From the NCBI RefSeq assembly GCF_000875895.1, contig NZ_JXCF01000003.1:62001-126000 (forward strand): DNA of 64,000 bases, read 5' to 3'. How positions within the stretch are numbered: position 1 is the first letter of the stretch; each line of letters opens with the position of its first letter. The position numbers and the translations under genes were made by a program. Below are positions 35,876 to 46,057 of this stretch, piece by piece. Under the pieces are notes generated by a model. The model saw only the letters and a list, made by a program, of their open reading frames with translations, was not told the origin of the DNA and searched no databases. This DNA is from Staphylococcus gallinarum (GTDB lineage Bacteria; Bacillota; Bacilli; Staphylococcales; Staphylococcaceae).

Positions 35876-36196
35876 TTGGATTTTATAACAATTGAGGAGA
35901 GGGCAGATTTTGTTCATGGTTTATCCAATCCTATACGTCTACAAATATTAGAATTGATCAAAGATTGTGAATGTACTGTAAATCAAATTGTGTCAGCAAC
36001 TCGAATTAGTCAATCTAGCGTGTCGCAACATTTAGCTTGCCTCAAAGGCTGTGGTTTAGTTACTTCTAGACAAGCAGGTAAGTATGTGTATTATAAGCTC
36101 ACAACGAATAGTGTGAAAACATTGTTAACACTTATTGATACAGTGATTATAGAAACGCAAGATGATACAAAAAAATGTCAGCATCATATTAAATAA
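35876..36196 (+). CDS. ArsR-family metal-sensing repressor (CadC-like), 106 aa
   Basis: A winged helix (LSNPIRLQILELI, recognition helix RISQSSVSQHLACLKGCG). The C-x-C in KDCECTVNQI corresponds to the alpha-3 ELCVCD metal site of CadC/ArsR sensors; extra possible ligands end the protein (CQHH). The start is TTG at 35876 after GAGGTGGAG. It is co-transcribed with a Zn/Cd/Pb-type P-type ATPase, so it probably derepresses the operon on binding Cd, Zn or Pb. It is shorter than pI258 CadC (122 aa) and lacks its N-terminal cysteine extension. Confidence 0.88.
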   Translation: MDFITIEERADFVHGLSNPIRLQILELIKDCECTVNQIVSATRISQSSVSQHLACLKGCGLVTSRQAGKYVYYKLTTNSVKTLLTLIDTVIIETQDDTKKCQHHIK

Positions 36197-36227
36197 TTAG
36201 TATTAGTAAAGAAAGAAGTTGATATGA

Positions 36228-38690
36228 GTGAGTCGTCAACAGTATAGAGGCAACAATTTACAAGGGCATCATGATAAGGCAGTAGAAGCGCACGATAATC
36301 ATTGTTGCACAATAAATTCACATGAAGTGAATGATCATAGTAATAACAGTGAAACTGACTCTCAAACAGTTAAACAATCAGCAGAAACTTATTATATTCT
36401 TAAAATAACAGGTATGGATTGTAATAATTGCGCTAAGACCATTGAACAATCAGTACTAAAGTTAAATGTTGTTCAAGATGCGCGTATTAGTTTTGCAACT
36501 GGAAAATTACATTTGAATGTTAATTGCAAGGAAGATATACAGCAAGTCATACAAACGATTGAACAGTTAGGCTATGGTGTGAGTGTGCTTAGTAATGCTG
36601 GTACTGAAACAGTATTTAAGATTCAGGGTATGGATTGTAGTGATTGTGCCAAAACGATAGAACAGCATATGACTCAATTAGATTATGTAGATCGAGCGAG
36701 CGTTAATTTTGCAACTGGAAAGTTAGCTTTACAATATAATGGACAGCCCAAACAGGTTATTAAAGAAGTAGCTAAGTTGGGATATAGTGCGACGCTATCA
36801 AATGAACAAACCCAACAACAGTCGATACTGACTTTATTTAAATTGCCATTGATATCGTTAATATTACTGTTGTGTGCTTGGTTATTCACTTACTTTAGTA
36901 TGTCAAATATTTTAGTTAATACATTGCTACTAACTGCAATTATCATTTGCGCATTTAAAACGGTAAAAAGTGGCATTTTTGCCTTGAAGGCTAAACGATT
37001 AGATATGAATGTATTGATGTCAGTTGCTATTATAGGTGCTGTGTTACTTGGAGAATACTTTGAAGCGACAATGGTTATCTTATTATTTGTAATAGGCACA
37101 AGTTTACAACAAGCTTCCATAGAAAAGACCCGGGCGACTATCCAATCACTTATGAATCTAACACCACAAGTAGCACGAGTTAAACAAGAAGATGGTTGGT
37201 CAGAACAAAGCGTTGCCAGTATTGCTGTTGGAAACATAATTCAAATTAGACCGGGTGATCGTGTGCCATTAGATGGTGTGATAATAGAAGGTACATCAGC
37301 GATAAACCAAGCTCCGATAACAGGTGAGTCTATTCCTGTAAATAAAAGTATGGGTGATGAGGTCTATGCTGGTACTATTAATGAGGATAATACATTAGTA
37401 ATTGAAGTGACTAAAACAGAACAACAAACCATGCTGGCACACATTATTGATTTAGTTGAAACTGCACAAGAACAACAGGCACCAACACAGAGTTTTATTG
37501 ATAGGTTTGCAGAAATATATACACCTGTAGTGTTTGTATTGGCTCTACTTGTTATGATAGTGCCTCCACTATTTGCCTTTGGTACATGGGGGAGCTGGAT
37601 TTATAAAGGATTGGAATTACTGGTTATCGCATGCCCATGTGCGTTAGTGATTTCAACACCTGTCGCAATTGTGACTGCTATAGGTAATGCTGCTAAAAAC
37701 GGGATTCTAATTAAAGGGGGCAGTTATCTAGAACAGCTTAGCTCACTTAATGTTCTGGCGTTCGACAAGACAGGTACATTGACTACAGGGGAGCCAACGG
37801 TTCGATCAGTTGTAGAAATTGATAGTGACAAACAGCAGTTGATTGCAATAGCACAAGTCCTTGAATCGCAATCATCTCATCCGATTGGACAAGCAATATT
37901 AAATTATACTGATCCGCAGAATAATTTAACTTCAATGCAACCTGAAACATTTGAGAATATACCTGGCAAAGGTATTAGTGCTGTTATAAAGGGTGAAAGA
38001 TATTTCGCAGGTAATATGTCATTTGTAGCTAGCATAAATGACAAAGTTACTCAATATCAGCATGCTATTTTAAATCATATGACTCAAGGCGAAACCGTAG
38101 TCGTTATTGCTAATCAATCACAATTACTTGGCTATATTACTTTGAGTGATAAAGTACGTGAAGGAACACAGGAAACTATGCTGAAGTTAAAACGTTGTGG
38201 TATTGAAGAAACGATAATGTTAACAGGGGATAATAAAGGTTCCGCGAAAAATATTGCGCGAAGTTCTGGCATAAAATCATACTATGCTGAGTTATTACCA
38301 GAAGATAAATTGCGCCAAATAGAAATGATTCAACAGCAAGGTAAAGTTGTCGGTATGATAGGAGATGGCATAAATGACGCGCCTGCATTAGCAACGAGTA
38401 ATATTGGTATTGCTATGGGTGGTATCGGTACAGATACAGCAATGGAAACTGCAGATGTAGTGTTAATGACAGATAAATTGGAGTATGTTCATTACGCGAT
38501 ACAATTAAGTAAACGAACGACTGCAATTATCAAACAAAACATTTATTTTTCTATTATTATAAAATTAATTGCTTTTATGCTTGTCTTTCCTGGATGGCTC
38601 ACGCTGTGGTTAGCCATTTTAAGTGATACAGGGGCTGCAGTATTAGTTGTCTTGAATGCATTGAGGTTATTGAAAGGAATCAAGATATGA
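36228..38690 (+). CDS. cadA: Cd/Zn/Pb-exporting P1B-type ATPase, 820 aa
   Basis: An inner-membrane heavy-metal efflux pump. The N-terminus is His/Cys-rich (HH, HCC), then two HMA domains with GMDCNNC (C65/C68) and GMDCSDC (C137/C140). The pump core has the CPC motif at 469-471, phosphorylated Asp D513 in DKTGT and the hinge GDGINDAPALA. The GTG at 36228 is the start; the ATG at 36224 is out of frame and soon stops. Two HMA domains instead of the one in pI258 CadA give the greater length. The CPC motif and context suit the Cd/Zn/Pb class (IB-2) rather than copper. Confidence 0.92.
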   Translation: MSRQQYRGNNLQGHHDKAVEAHDNHCCTINSHEVNDHSNNSETDSQTVKQSAETYYILKITGMDCNNCAKTIEQSVLKLNVVQDARISFATGKLHLNVNCKEDIQQVIQTIEQLGYGVSVLSNAGTETVFKIQGMDCSDCAKTIEQHMTQLDYVDRASVNFATGKLALQYNGQPKQVIKEVAKLGYSATLSNEQTQQQSILTLFKLPLISLILLLCAWLFTYFSMSNILVNTLLLTAIIICAFKTVKSGIFALKAKRLDMNVLMSVAIIGAVLLGEYFEATMVILLFVIGTSLQQASIEKTRATIQSLMNLTPQVARVKQEDGWSEQSVASIAVGNIIQIRPGDRVPLDGVIIEGTSAINQAPITGESIPVNKSMGDEVYAGTINEDNTLVIEVTKTEQQTMLAHIIDLVETAQEQQAPTQSFIDRFAEIYTPVVFVLALLVMIVPPLFAFGTWGSWIYKGLELLVIACPCALVISTPVAIVTAIGNAAKNGILIKGGSYLEQLSSLNVLAFDKTGTLTTGEPTVRSVVEIDSDKQQLIAIAQVLESQSSHPIGQAILNYTDPQNNLTSMQPETFENIPGKGISAVIKGERYFAGNMSFVASINDKVTQYQHAILNHMTQGETVVVIANQSQLLGYITLSDKVREGTQETMLKLKRCGIEETIMLTGDNKGSAKNIARSSGIKSYYAELLPEDKLRQIEMIQQQGKVVGMIGDGINDAPALATSNIGIAMGGIGTDTAMETADVVLMTDKLEYVHYAIQLSKRTTAIIKQNIYFSIIIKLIAFMLVFPGWLTLWLAILSDTGAAVLVVLNALRLLKGIKI

Positions 38691-38907
38691 TGGCTTAATA
38701 TATAATGAAATTATTAAAAAATGAATTTCATATGAATGTCTTGTTGTGAAAAAACGATAAATGTACCTTAAAATTGTTTGTTACACATAATTGATGTAAT
38801 TATGCCTCTTTTAAAATCAGTTATAGCCTTTATCATTGAGGTAAGTAAGCGAATAGAGTTAATTTAAATCGTGTTATAAATTAAATTGAAGCAGGAGTTC
38901 AACTATC

Positions 38908-39792
38908 ATGAAAATACTTAAAGTAATTGCCCTTATTATATTAACGACAACATTATTAACCGCATGTGATAGTGATGGGAACTTTACACAATCAGATTTT
39001 GATAAGGTAGAGCAAGGATTAGAAACCTTAACTAAGCATTTACAACAAGACTCAGACGATACATCCAAGCCTGAGGTTACAAAGGCAGATATTGATCTGA
39101 TTAACGCTAATACTAATAGTGAAAATTATGCCTATATTAATGATAATAAAACAAATTTAACAACAGCAGATAATAAGTTACTTGATAAATATAGTCGTGA
39201 AAAGTTCTGGGTAATTTATCCGAAATTAGATCAATATGGTAGGGCTGGAACTGTTACTGCATTAGTAACGCAGCAGTCTGTGGAAAGTCATTCTTCAAAG
39301 GTTAGAAAGCGACCAGCGTTTGATTATGGTGTGCATATAGCTGGTGAATATAAAGACGGTGTATACAATCCTGAAAAGCAAGCGTGGAAGGGAGAAGAAT
39401 CTAATAACGAAATTTTGCAGTTAAATGGCTATCGAGGCTATATTTATAATAAATCACATTCATTAGCTTGGTCACTTGGAGGAGATATGGAAACACATAA
39501 TCTTACCTTAGGTACACGCGCACAAAATGTTGGTACTAATCGAGACCGTAATGGTGGAGGAATGGGTTATGCTGAAACACAAATTCGTAATGCGATTCAC
39601 GAACATCCACAAACTAAAGTGTATTATAAAGTGACACCAGTTTATCAAGGCAGTGAGTTACTTCCTAGGGGTTCACACGTAAGAGCTTATTCTGTTAATG
39701 ACGAAGGCCAAACAGTAAATATAAATGTATGGGTGTCTAATACACAAAAAGGTGTAAAAATTAATTATCAAAATGGCACGCATAATGGCTAA
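38908..39792 (+). CDS. DNA/RNA non-specific endonuclease, lipoprotein, 294 aa
   Basis: A type II signal peptide with lipobox LLTAC at 16-20, an acidic linker, then a beta-beta-alpha metal nuclease domain. The segment YIYNKSHSLAWSLGGD takes the place of the catalytic DRGH motif of NucA/streptodornase-type enzymes (His in SHSLA), and GTRAQNVG.NRD supplies the metal-binding Asn region. It is probably anchored outside the cell and degrades extracellular nucleic acid. It is unrelated to staphylococcal thermonuclease Nuc. The ribosome binding site is GCAGGAG; a terminator follows, so it stands alone. Confidence 0.82.
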   Translation: MKILKVIALIILTTTLLTACDSDGNFTQSDFDKVEQGLETLTKHLQQDSDDTSKPEVTKADIDLINANTNSENYAYINDNKTNLTTADNKLLDKYSREKFWVIYPKLDQYGRAGTVTALVTQQSVESHSSKVRKRPAFDYGVHIAGEYKDGVYNPEKQAWKGEESNNEILQLNGYRGYIYNKSHSLAWSLGGDMETHNLTLGTRAQNVGTNRDRNGGGMGYAETQIRNAIHEHPQTKVYYKVTPVYQGSELLPRGSHVRAYSVNDEGQTVNINVWVSNTQKGVKINYQNGTHNG

Positions 39793-39844
39793 AGCCTATG
39801 CTACAAAATAGCAATTAACAATAGATATAACCAAAAATAAACTC

Positions 39845-39886
39845 AAAACCTTTCGATGAAATTATTTCATTGAAAGGTTTTTTGAT
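39845..39886 (+). terminator. Terminator of the nuclease gene
   Basis: A 17-bp stem with one G-U pair (39845-39861 with 39865-39881, loop TTA) followed by T's. The remaining ~165 bases up to the cre hold nothing else that I recognise. Confidence 0.8.
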
Positions 39887-40051
39887 GTGTCCGTTTATTA
39901 AGTGATGATGTTCTTGGATATAAGTCAGTACCTAGATTTAATTTACATCGTTATAGCGTTAAATAAAAGTATAGTTTAGCTGTTGAATGATATAGGCATT
40001 TTAAGCGGTAAACAAAATTGCCGTTAATAGTGGAAAAAGTAATCATTAATA

Positions 40052-40065
40052 TGTAAGCGTATACA
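40052..40065 (+). promoter_or_regulatory. cre site ahead of the beta-glucoside PTS operon
   Basis: TGTAAGCGTATACA matches the CcpA consensus with one off-consensus base and lies ~38 bases before the IIB start. It implies catabolite repression of the operon. Confidence 0.7.
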
Positions 40066-40102
40066 TTGTATGATGGGTTCAACATAAAGAAAGGGATGAT
40101 GA

Positions 40103-40417
40103 ATGATGAAAAAAATATTACTATCCTGTTCGGCAGGTATGTCTACAAGCTTGTTAGTTTCAAAAATGAAAGAGGTAGCAGAAGAGCAAAGTTTATCAGT
40201 TCAAATTGATGCGGTGTCTAGTGACAATGCTTTCTCAATGTTAAATAGTTATGACGTCTTATTAATTGGTCCACAAATGCGATTTATGAAGAGAAGATTT
40301 GAAAAACATGTCAAAGAACAAAATATTAGTATTCCTATTGATGTTATAGATACGGTTGCTTATGGACGCATTGATGGTGCTGGAGTGCTAAAACAAGCAC
40401 TGAATTTAATTGAGTAA
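40103..40417 (+). CDS. PTS lactose/cellobiose-type EIIB, 104 aa
   Basis: A small phosphocarrier with the phosphorylated Cys in the P-loop ILLSCSAGMSTS and the family VLLIGPQM segment. It transfers phosphate from EIIA to the sugar taken up by EIIC. Two ATGs in tandem with AAAGGGA upstream. It is first in a IIB-IIC-IIA-glucosidase-regulator operon typical of celB/licB systems. Confidence 0.93.
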   Translation: MMKKILLSCSAGMSTSLLVSKMKEVAEEQSLSVQIDAVSSDNAFSMLNSYDVLLIGPQMRFMKRRFEKHVKEQNISIPIDVIDTVAYGRIDGAGVLKQALNLIE

Positions 40418-40432
40418 TAAGGGGATGAAAGT

Positions 40433-41728
40433 ATGGAAAGTAAATTTATGGAAAAATTGGAAGATATTTTATTACCAATAGCCGATAAATTAAATAATAA
40501 TAAGTACCTTTCAAGTTTACGTGATGGTTTTATGGTGGCTTTACCATTAATCATATTTGGATCAATTTTCATTGTAATTTCAAATTTTCCATTTTTAGAT
40601 AAAATTTTATCCAAACAGCAATTTGCTACATGGCAACAACTCGTAGGTCCAGCATCAGAATCAACATTATCAATAATGGGACTATTTGTCATTATCGGTA
40701 TTGGATATAAATTAACCGAAAAAAATGGGTTTGAAGGAATATATGGAGCAGTCACTGCTTTAAGTAGTGTGCTGATTTTGACGCCACAAATTGTAGGGAA
40801 AACACAGGGTGTGATACCTGTTGAAATTCTAGGTGCAAAGGGAATGTTCTTAGGATTAATCGTATCGATGTTGAGTTGTGAAATATATAGCTACTTATGT
40901 AAAAAAGAAATTACGATTAAAATGCCAAATGGTGTACCGGAGCAAGTATCAAAGTCATTTAGTGCATTGATACCTATTTCTGCTACTTTAACAATAGTGT
41001 TATTGATTAGAATTATAGTTTCATTTACACCATTTGAAACTTTACAAAATCTTATATATACAGTATTACAGCAGCCATTGACAGCATTAGGTAGTGGATT
41101 ACCTGCAACAATTGTTGCAGTGTTATTGATACAAGTATTTTGGTTTTTCGGGTTACATGGTCAAATCATTGTCAATACTGTTTTCGATCCGATTTGGTAC
41201 TCCTTAAATAATGAGAATTTAGAAGCATTTAAAGCACATCAAGAACTGCCAAATATTATAACAAAGCAATTTATTGATACATTTTTAGTAGGTATGGGTG
41301 GTACTGGTGGCACAATGGCAGTAATTTTATTAATTTATATTATTGCACGTAGTCAACAAAATAAAGAAATAGGTAAGCTTGGTGCACCTTCTTCTATATT
41401 TAATGTAAACGAACCGATATTGTTTGGACTACCTATCATAATGAATCCAATCATAGTTATACCATGGGTTATTGCACCCATTGTTGTAACTTTAATCACC
41501 TATTTTTCAATGCAATTAGGGCTAGTACCTAAACCTTCTGGAGTTATAGTTCCGTGGACGACACCAATATTTATAAGCGGTTATTTAGCAACAGGAAATG
41601 CATGGCAAGGTGCTGTATTACAATTAGTCAATTTATTAGTTACTTTTATCATTTGGTTACCATTCTTTAAGGTACTAGATAATGGTTACTTTAAACAAGA
41701 GCAGAAAAATAAACAGAATGAGGAGTAA
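40433..41728 (+). CDS. PTS lactose/cellobiose-type EIIC permease, 431 aa
   Basis: A membrane sugar channel of the CelB/LicC family with about ten helices. Conserved parts include SLRDGFMVALPLIIFGS near the N-terminus, FWFFGLHGQIIVN and the sugar-binding INEP-like segment FNVNEPILFGLPIIMNP. Imports a beta-glucoside such as cellobiose with phosphorylation. Fifteen bases separate it from IIB, with AAGGGGATG as ribosome binding site. Confidence 0.93.
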   Translation: MESKFMEKLEDILLPIADKLNNNKYLSSLRDGFMVALPLIIFGSIFIVISNFPFLDKILSKQQFATWQQLVGPASESTLSIMGLFVIIGIGYKLTEKNGFEGIYGAVTALSSVLILTPQIVGKTQGVIPVEILGAKGMFLGLIVSMLSCEIYSYLCKKEITIKMPNGVPEQVSKSFSALIPISATLTIVLLIRIIVSFTPFETLQNLIYTVLQQPLTALGSGLPATIVAVLLIQVFWFFGLHGQIIVNTVFDPIWYSLNNENLEAFKAHQELPNIITKQFIDTFLVGMGGTGGTMAVILLIYIIARSQQNKEIGKLGAPSSIFNVNEPILFGLPIIMNPIIVIPWVIAPIVVTLITYFSMQLGLVPKPSGVIVPWTTPIFISGYLATGNAWQGAVLQLVNLLVTFIIWLPFFKVLDNGYFKQEQKNKQNEE

Positions 41729-41734
41729 TGCTTT

Positions 41735-42052
41735 ATGGAGAATAATACAGAAATGGCTTTTCAAATCATCTTGCTTGCGGGAAATGGTAGATCAAGCGCT
41801 ATGGAAGCAATACAATTTGCAAAGGACAATGACTTCAATGCTGCACAAGAAAAATTAGCAGAAGCAGCATCAGAAATAAATAAGGCCCATAACTTCCAAA
41901 CCAAACTATTACAAGCAGAAGCACAAGGAAAGAACTATGAACTTAATTTAATCTTGATTCATTCACAAGATCACTTAATGAATGCAATAACGATTAAAGA
42001 CATGGCCAATGAATTTATCGATTTGTACCAATATATTAATGAAAAGGGATAG
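41735..42052 (+). CDS. PTS lactose/cellobiose-type EIIA, 105 aa
   Basis: An all-helical LacF/CelC-type phosphocarrier. The phosphoryl His lies in LILIHSQDHLMNA; early helices contain ILLAGNGRSSAMEAI and AAQEKLAEA. It accepts phosphate from HPr and passes it to the EIIB. The gene is eight bases before the glucosidase gene, within the same operon. Confidence 0.93.
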   Translation: MENNTEMAFQIILLAGNGRSSAMEAIQFAKDNDFNAAQEKLAEAASEINKAHNFQTKLLQAEAQGKNYELNLILIHSQDHLMNAITIKDMANEFIDLYQYINEKG

Positions 42053-42060
42053 GTGATAGG

Positions 42061-43446
42061 ATGAATATTTCATTTCCAAAACATTTTTGGTGGGGAAGTG
42101 CAGCTAGTGCAACACAAACTGAAGGGACACAAAGTATAGATGATCAAACAAATTGGGATTATTGGTATCAACAAGAACCAAATCGCTTTTTTGATCAGGT
42201 CGGTCCGGATGTAACATCTAATTTTTATTATACCTATAAAGATGATATTCAATTGATGAAAGCGACTGGTCATAATTCATTTAGGTTATCAATTTCATGG
42301 ACTAGATTGATTAATCAAGAGACAGGTGATGTAAACGAAGCGGCAATAGATTTTTATAATAAAGTAATTGACGAATTAATTAGTAATGATATTGAACCAT
42401 TTGTTAATTTATATCACTTTGATATGCCATTGAAACAGCAAGAACAAGGTGGGTTTGAATCCAAAGTCGTGGTGAAACATTACCTAGATTATGCACAAAC
42501 ATGCTTTGAATTGTTTGGAGATAGAGTAACGAAATGGTTTACGTTTAACGAACCAATCGTTCCAGTAGAAGGTGGTTATTTTTATAATTTTCACTATCCA
42601 GACGTGAACGACGCTAAAAGAGGTATTCAATTTGCGTTTCATACCATTTTAGCAAATGCTAAAGTAATTGAGCTGTTTAAATCACGAGGTTATCAAGGTG
42701 AAATAGGCATTATATTAAATTTGACACCTTCATATCCAAGAAGTAATAACCATGCTGATGTTAGAGCTGCCGAAATTGCAGATTTATTTTTTAATAGAAG
42801 CTTTTTAGATCCTGTTACAAAAGGAGAATTCCCTAGTGGCTTAATAGAAATATTAGAACAGCATGATTTGTTACCTGAGTATGAAGCGAAAGACTTACAG
42901 GTGATAAAGCAAAATACGATTGATTTACTAGGCGTAAATTATTATCAACCAAGAAGAATCAAAGCAAAAGATAATTTACCAAACCCGAATGCACCTTTTA
43001 AACCGGAATATTATTTTGATAATTATGAAATGCCTGGTCGAAAGATGAACCCATATCGAGGTTGGGAAATTTATCCTAAAGGGATATACGATATAATGAT
43101 TAACTTGAAACAAAATTATAGTAATATCAAATCATTTATTTCTGAAAATGGTATGGGAGTAGAAAATGAACAGCGCTTTTTAAAAGATGGGCGTATTGAA
43201 GATGATTATCGTATTCGTTTTTTACAGGATCATTTATATTGGTTACATCGAGCACTTGATGAAGGCGCTAATTGTCATGGTTATCACATGTGGACATTTA
43301 TGGATAATTGGTCATGGATGAATGCTTATAAAAATAGATATGGGTTTATTTCAGTAGATTTAGAAAATCAAAAAAGAACAATTAAGAAAAGTGGTTATTG
43401 GTTTAAAGATTTAGCTGAAACGAACCAATTTGATTATCAAGTATAG
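42061..43446 (+). CDS. 6-phospho-beta-glucosidase, GH1, 461 aa
   Basis: Hydrolyses the phosphorylated beta-glucoside delivered by the PTS. The GH1 N-terminal signature FPKHFWWGSAASATQTEG, acid/base E164 in TFNEP and nucleophile E362 in SENGMG are intact, and the length is usual. GTGATAGG precedes the ATG. The enzyme, IIB, IIC and IIA form a complete import and cleavage system for cellobiose-like or plant aryl-glucosides; the exact sugar cannot be decided. Confidence 0.93.
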   Translation: MNISFPKHFWWGSAASATQTEGTQSIDDQTNWDYWYQQEPNRFFDQVGPDVTSNFYYTYKDDIQLMKATGHNSFRLSISWTRLINQETGDVNEAAIDFYNKVIDELISNDIEPFVNLYHFDMPLKQQEQGGFESKVVVKHYLDYAQTCFELFGDRVTKWFTFNEPIVPVEGGYFYNFHYPDVNDAKRGIQFAFHTILANAKVIELFKSRGYQGEIGIILNLTPSYPRSNNHADVRAAEIADLFFNRSFLDPVTKGEFPSGLIEILEQHDLLPEYEAKDLQVIKQNTIDLLGVNYYQPRRIKAKDNLPNPNAPFKPEYYFDNYEMPGRKMNPYRGWEIYPKGIYDIMINLKQNYSNIKSFISENGMGVENEQRFLKDGRIEDDYRIRFLQDHLYWLHRALDEGANCHGYHMWTFMDNWSWMNAYKNRYGFISVDLENQKRTIKKSGYWFKDLAETNQFDYQV

Positions 43447-43482
43447 TCCCTTTAAAACGATAAAGATAATGGAAGTGAGCGC

Positions 43483-45390
43483 ATGAATAAAAGGGCATTA
43501 GAAACTATCAGACTATTATATAACCACACAAATTGTTATGTTTCAGGAGCATTTATAGCTAAAAGTTTAAGCGTTTCACCAAGGACAATTAGAAATGATA
43601 TAAAAATGATCAACGGCATCGCAGCAACGCATGGTTTTTATATTGAATCAAAAAAATCCGCTGGTTACAAAATCGATATAAAGGATAAAAGCAAATTCAA
43701 TTTATTCATTAATAATCAATATCTTAAAGATGAGTTGTTGAATTTTAATAATCAGGAAAGCAGAGTGCATTTTATATTGAGTAAATTACTCATATTAGAT
43801 AATTACGTCAAAATAGAACGTTTGAGTGAACGTATGTATGTCAGTGACACGACAGTGAAAAAGGACTTAAAGGTTATTAGAAACGAACTTGATAAATATG
43901 AATTACAACTGATATCCAGTCCGTACTATGGTTTGAAAATAGAAGGTTCTGAATTTCAAAAAAGATATGCCATTGCAAATATGTTGCTCGATAAACCTTA
44001 TCACAATCACACATTTGATACAGATAAAATCAATGATTTAAAAGAACAACTGATTAAGTTAATCAATCAATTTCAAATTACAATTCCAGACGTTAAACTT
44101 GAAAATTTGGTAATTCATATTTATATTGCCATGTTCAGAGTTGAAAATAAATTTATGATAGCCGATAAAGATAATATATTTCAGAATTTTGAATATTACG
44201 ATGCTGAATTGAAACATTTCTTTCAAGCAATTGTAGGTCTGCTCGAACAACGTTATGATGTTATATTGCCAATTGAAGAAAAACAATATATTAAAGCACA
44301 TATTGCGGCATCTGGAATAGTTTCAAAAAAATATGAACTCATAGATCGTAAAGAAATTAACGATTTAATTCATCAAATGTTTAATAAAATTCAGGATGTT
44401 TTTCAAATTAATTTGGATAATGAATTAGAATTAAAGAAAAATTTGGCATTACACTTATCTACTTCAATCAATCGTTATAAGTATAAGATGAATATTAGAA
44501 ACCCTATTTTAACTGAGATAAAGAAGAATTATCCCTATGCATTTGATATTGCTTTAGTTGGAGGAAAGGTTATTGAAGAAGCATTTAAGATAAAAATTTC
44601 AGAGAGCGAGATTGGGTTTTTAGCATTACATTTTCAATTAGTATTACAAAAAGCGCAATCAGTAACAGAAAAAATCAGAGCGACTATCGTCTGTGCTTCT
44701 GGCATGGCAAGTTCAGAATTAATAAAGTATAAATTACTTGAGAATTTTGGAAATGCATTAACTATGACAGATTCTCAACAAATGTATGAATTGAGTAAAG
44801 AAACACTTAAAAATACAGATTTAATCATTGCTACAGTACCACTATCAAGGGAATATGATGTGCCAGTTATTACTGTTAATACAATTTTAACTCAAGAGGA
44901 TATTTTGCAATTAAATCATTTTATAAACAATTACGATAAAAATGAGAATGAGCAACTGATAGAAATATTTGATTTGAAAAGTGGTATCAATTCTAAAGAA
45001 ACATTATTAACCGCAATAGAAAGTGATTTAAAGCAATTAGATTACATCGAACCCAATTTTTTGAAACAGGTGTATGAAAGAGAGGCAGTAGCAACAACAG
45101 CATATGGAAATTTAATTGCAGTGCCACATCCAGTCACACCTCAAGCCAAACAGTCATTTATATATGTAATTAAACTGGATAAACCGATAAAGTGGGAGAC
45201 TAAGGAAGTGCAACTTATATTTTGTCTTGGATTGAAACAACATACTACTGTTGATATGAAACCTATATTTAAAAAATTGAGTTATATTATTAATGACTTT
45301 AATGTTGTGTTGAATTTAATAAGTCAACAAAATAATGCTGACTTAAGGTTGGCTTATAAAACGATAAGCAATGAAACAAAATTAAATTAA
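43483..45390 (+). CDS. LicR/BglG-type PRD regulator with EIIB-like and EIIA domains, 635 aa
   Basis: A transcriptional activator of the LicR/ManR type. Order of parts: an HTH near 15-60 (SGAFIAKSLSVSPRTIRNDIKMI), a second HTH near 110-140 (LSERMYVSDTTVKKDLK), two PRDs with regulatory histidines, an EIIB-like domain (IVCASGMASSEL, Cys present), and a C-terminal fructose-type EIIA with its His in GNLIAVPHP. It senses PTS phosphorylation state and probably activates the upstream operon, of which it is the last gene. It is a DNA-binding activator, not an RNA-binding antiterminator. Confidence 0.9.
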   Translation: MNKRALETIRLLYNHTNCYVSGAFIAKSLSVSPRTIRNDIKMINGIAATHGFYIESKKSAGYKIDIKDKSKFNLFINNQYLKDELLNFNNQESRVHFILSKLLILDNYVKIERLSERMYVSDTTVKKDLKVIRNELDKYELQLISSPYYGLKIEGSEFQKRYAIANMLLDKPYHNHTFDTDKINDLKEQLIKLINQFQITIPDVKLENLVIHIYIAMFRVENKFMIADKDNIFQNFEYYDAELKHFFQAIVGLLEQRYDVILPIEEKQYIKAHIAASGIVSKKYELIDRKEINDLIHQMFNKIQDVFQINLDNELELKKNLALHLSTSINRYKYKMNIRNPILTEIKKNYPYAFDIALVGGKVIEEAFKIKISESEIGFLALHFQLVLQKAQSVTEKIRATIVCASGMASSELIKYKLLENFGNALTMTDSQQMYELSKETLKNTDLIIATVPLSREYDVPVITVNTILTQEDILQLNHFINNYDKNENEQLIEIFDLKSGINSKETLLTAIESDLKQLDYIEPNFLKQVYEREAVATTAYGNLIAVPHPVTPQAKQSFIYVIKLDKPIKWETKEVQLIFCLGLKQHTTVDMKPIFKKLSYIINDFNVVLNLISQQNNADLRLAYKTISNETKLN

Positions 45391-45492
45391 GGTGTTAATG
45401 GACACCTATAAATAATAGTTATGAAAGATAAATAGCAATAATTTATTATTTTATCTTTTAAGCGTCTAGGATATTAATCCTGAAAAAAATAA

Positions 45493-45530
45493 CCCTAAGA
45501 TGAATAATTCATTTATCTTAGGGATTTTTT
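45493..45530 (+). terminator. Terminator of the PTS operon
   Basis: CCCTAAGAT (45493-45501) pairs with ATCTTAGGG (45515-45523), followed by ATTTTTT. The repeat array starts at its T-run. Confidence 0.75.
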
Positions 45531-45552
45531 ATTAAATATTTTAGTATTGTTG

Positions 45553-45621
45553 TCTCGCTTTCCTAGGGGACAGCTTCAGCCTATAGTCTTCAGCTTGTCC
45601 TGTTCCCTCAGGAGTCTCGCC
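45553..45621 (+). repeat. Repeat core, copy 1
   Basis: A 69-bp core from TCTCGCTTTCCTAGGGG to GGAGTCTCGCC. It contains a CTTCAGC doublet and imperfect complementary arms (AGGGGACAG/CTGTTCCCT) able to fold. Similar dispersed cores occur in other staphylococci and bacilli as I recall. Confidence 0.85.
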
Positions 45622-45767
45622 AAAATACGAAGCATTCATTTCGTGTTTTTTTACAGAAACATACATTAAAATACTCGTATTAAATTTGAGTTGTTTATGT
45701 TGAAATAAATCATTAATTGCAGAATACTTCATCAACATATTTTTTATTAAATATTTTAGTATTGTTG

Positions 45768-45836
45768 TCTCGCTTTCCTAGGGGACAGCTTCAGCCTGTA
45801 GTCTTCAGCATGTCCTGTTCCCTCAGGAGTCTCGCC
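45768..45836 (+). repeat. Repeat core, copy 2
   Basis: Same 69-bp core as copy 1 with a couple of substitutions (for example CAGCATG for CAGCTTG). Confidence 0.85.
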
Positions 45837-45988
45837 AAAATACGAAGCATTCATTTCGTATTTTTTACAGAAACACAGAAACATAGATTAAAATACTCGT
45901 ATTAAAATTGAGTTGTTTATGTTGAAATAAATCATTAATTGCAGAATACTTCATCCACATGTTTTTATTAAATATTTTAGTATTGTTG

Positions 45989-46057
45989 TCTCGCTTTCCT
46001 AGGGGACAGCTTCAGCCTGTAGTCTTCCGCTTGTCCTGTTCCCTCAGGAGTCTCGCC
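45989..46057 (+). repeat. Repeat core, copy 3
   Basis: Same 69-bp core. The sequence to its right diverges after CAAATACGA, so the unit is truncated. Confidence 0.85.

Noticed and set aside
36224..36247. ATG at 36224 as the start of cadA
   Set aside because: It is out of frame with the ATPase and reaches a stop within eight codons; GTG at 36228 is used.
45541..45905. Two short reading frames inside the repeat array
   Set aside because: They consist of the repeat unit itself in opposite strands; no start signals, and the fourth core copy does not preserve a frame.
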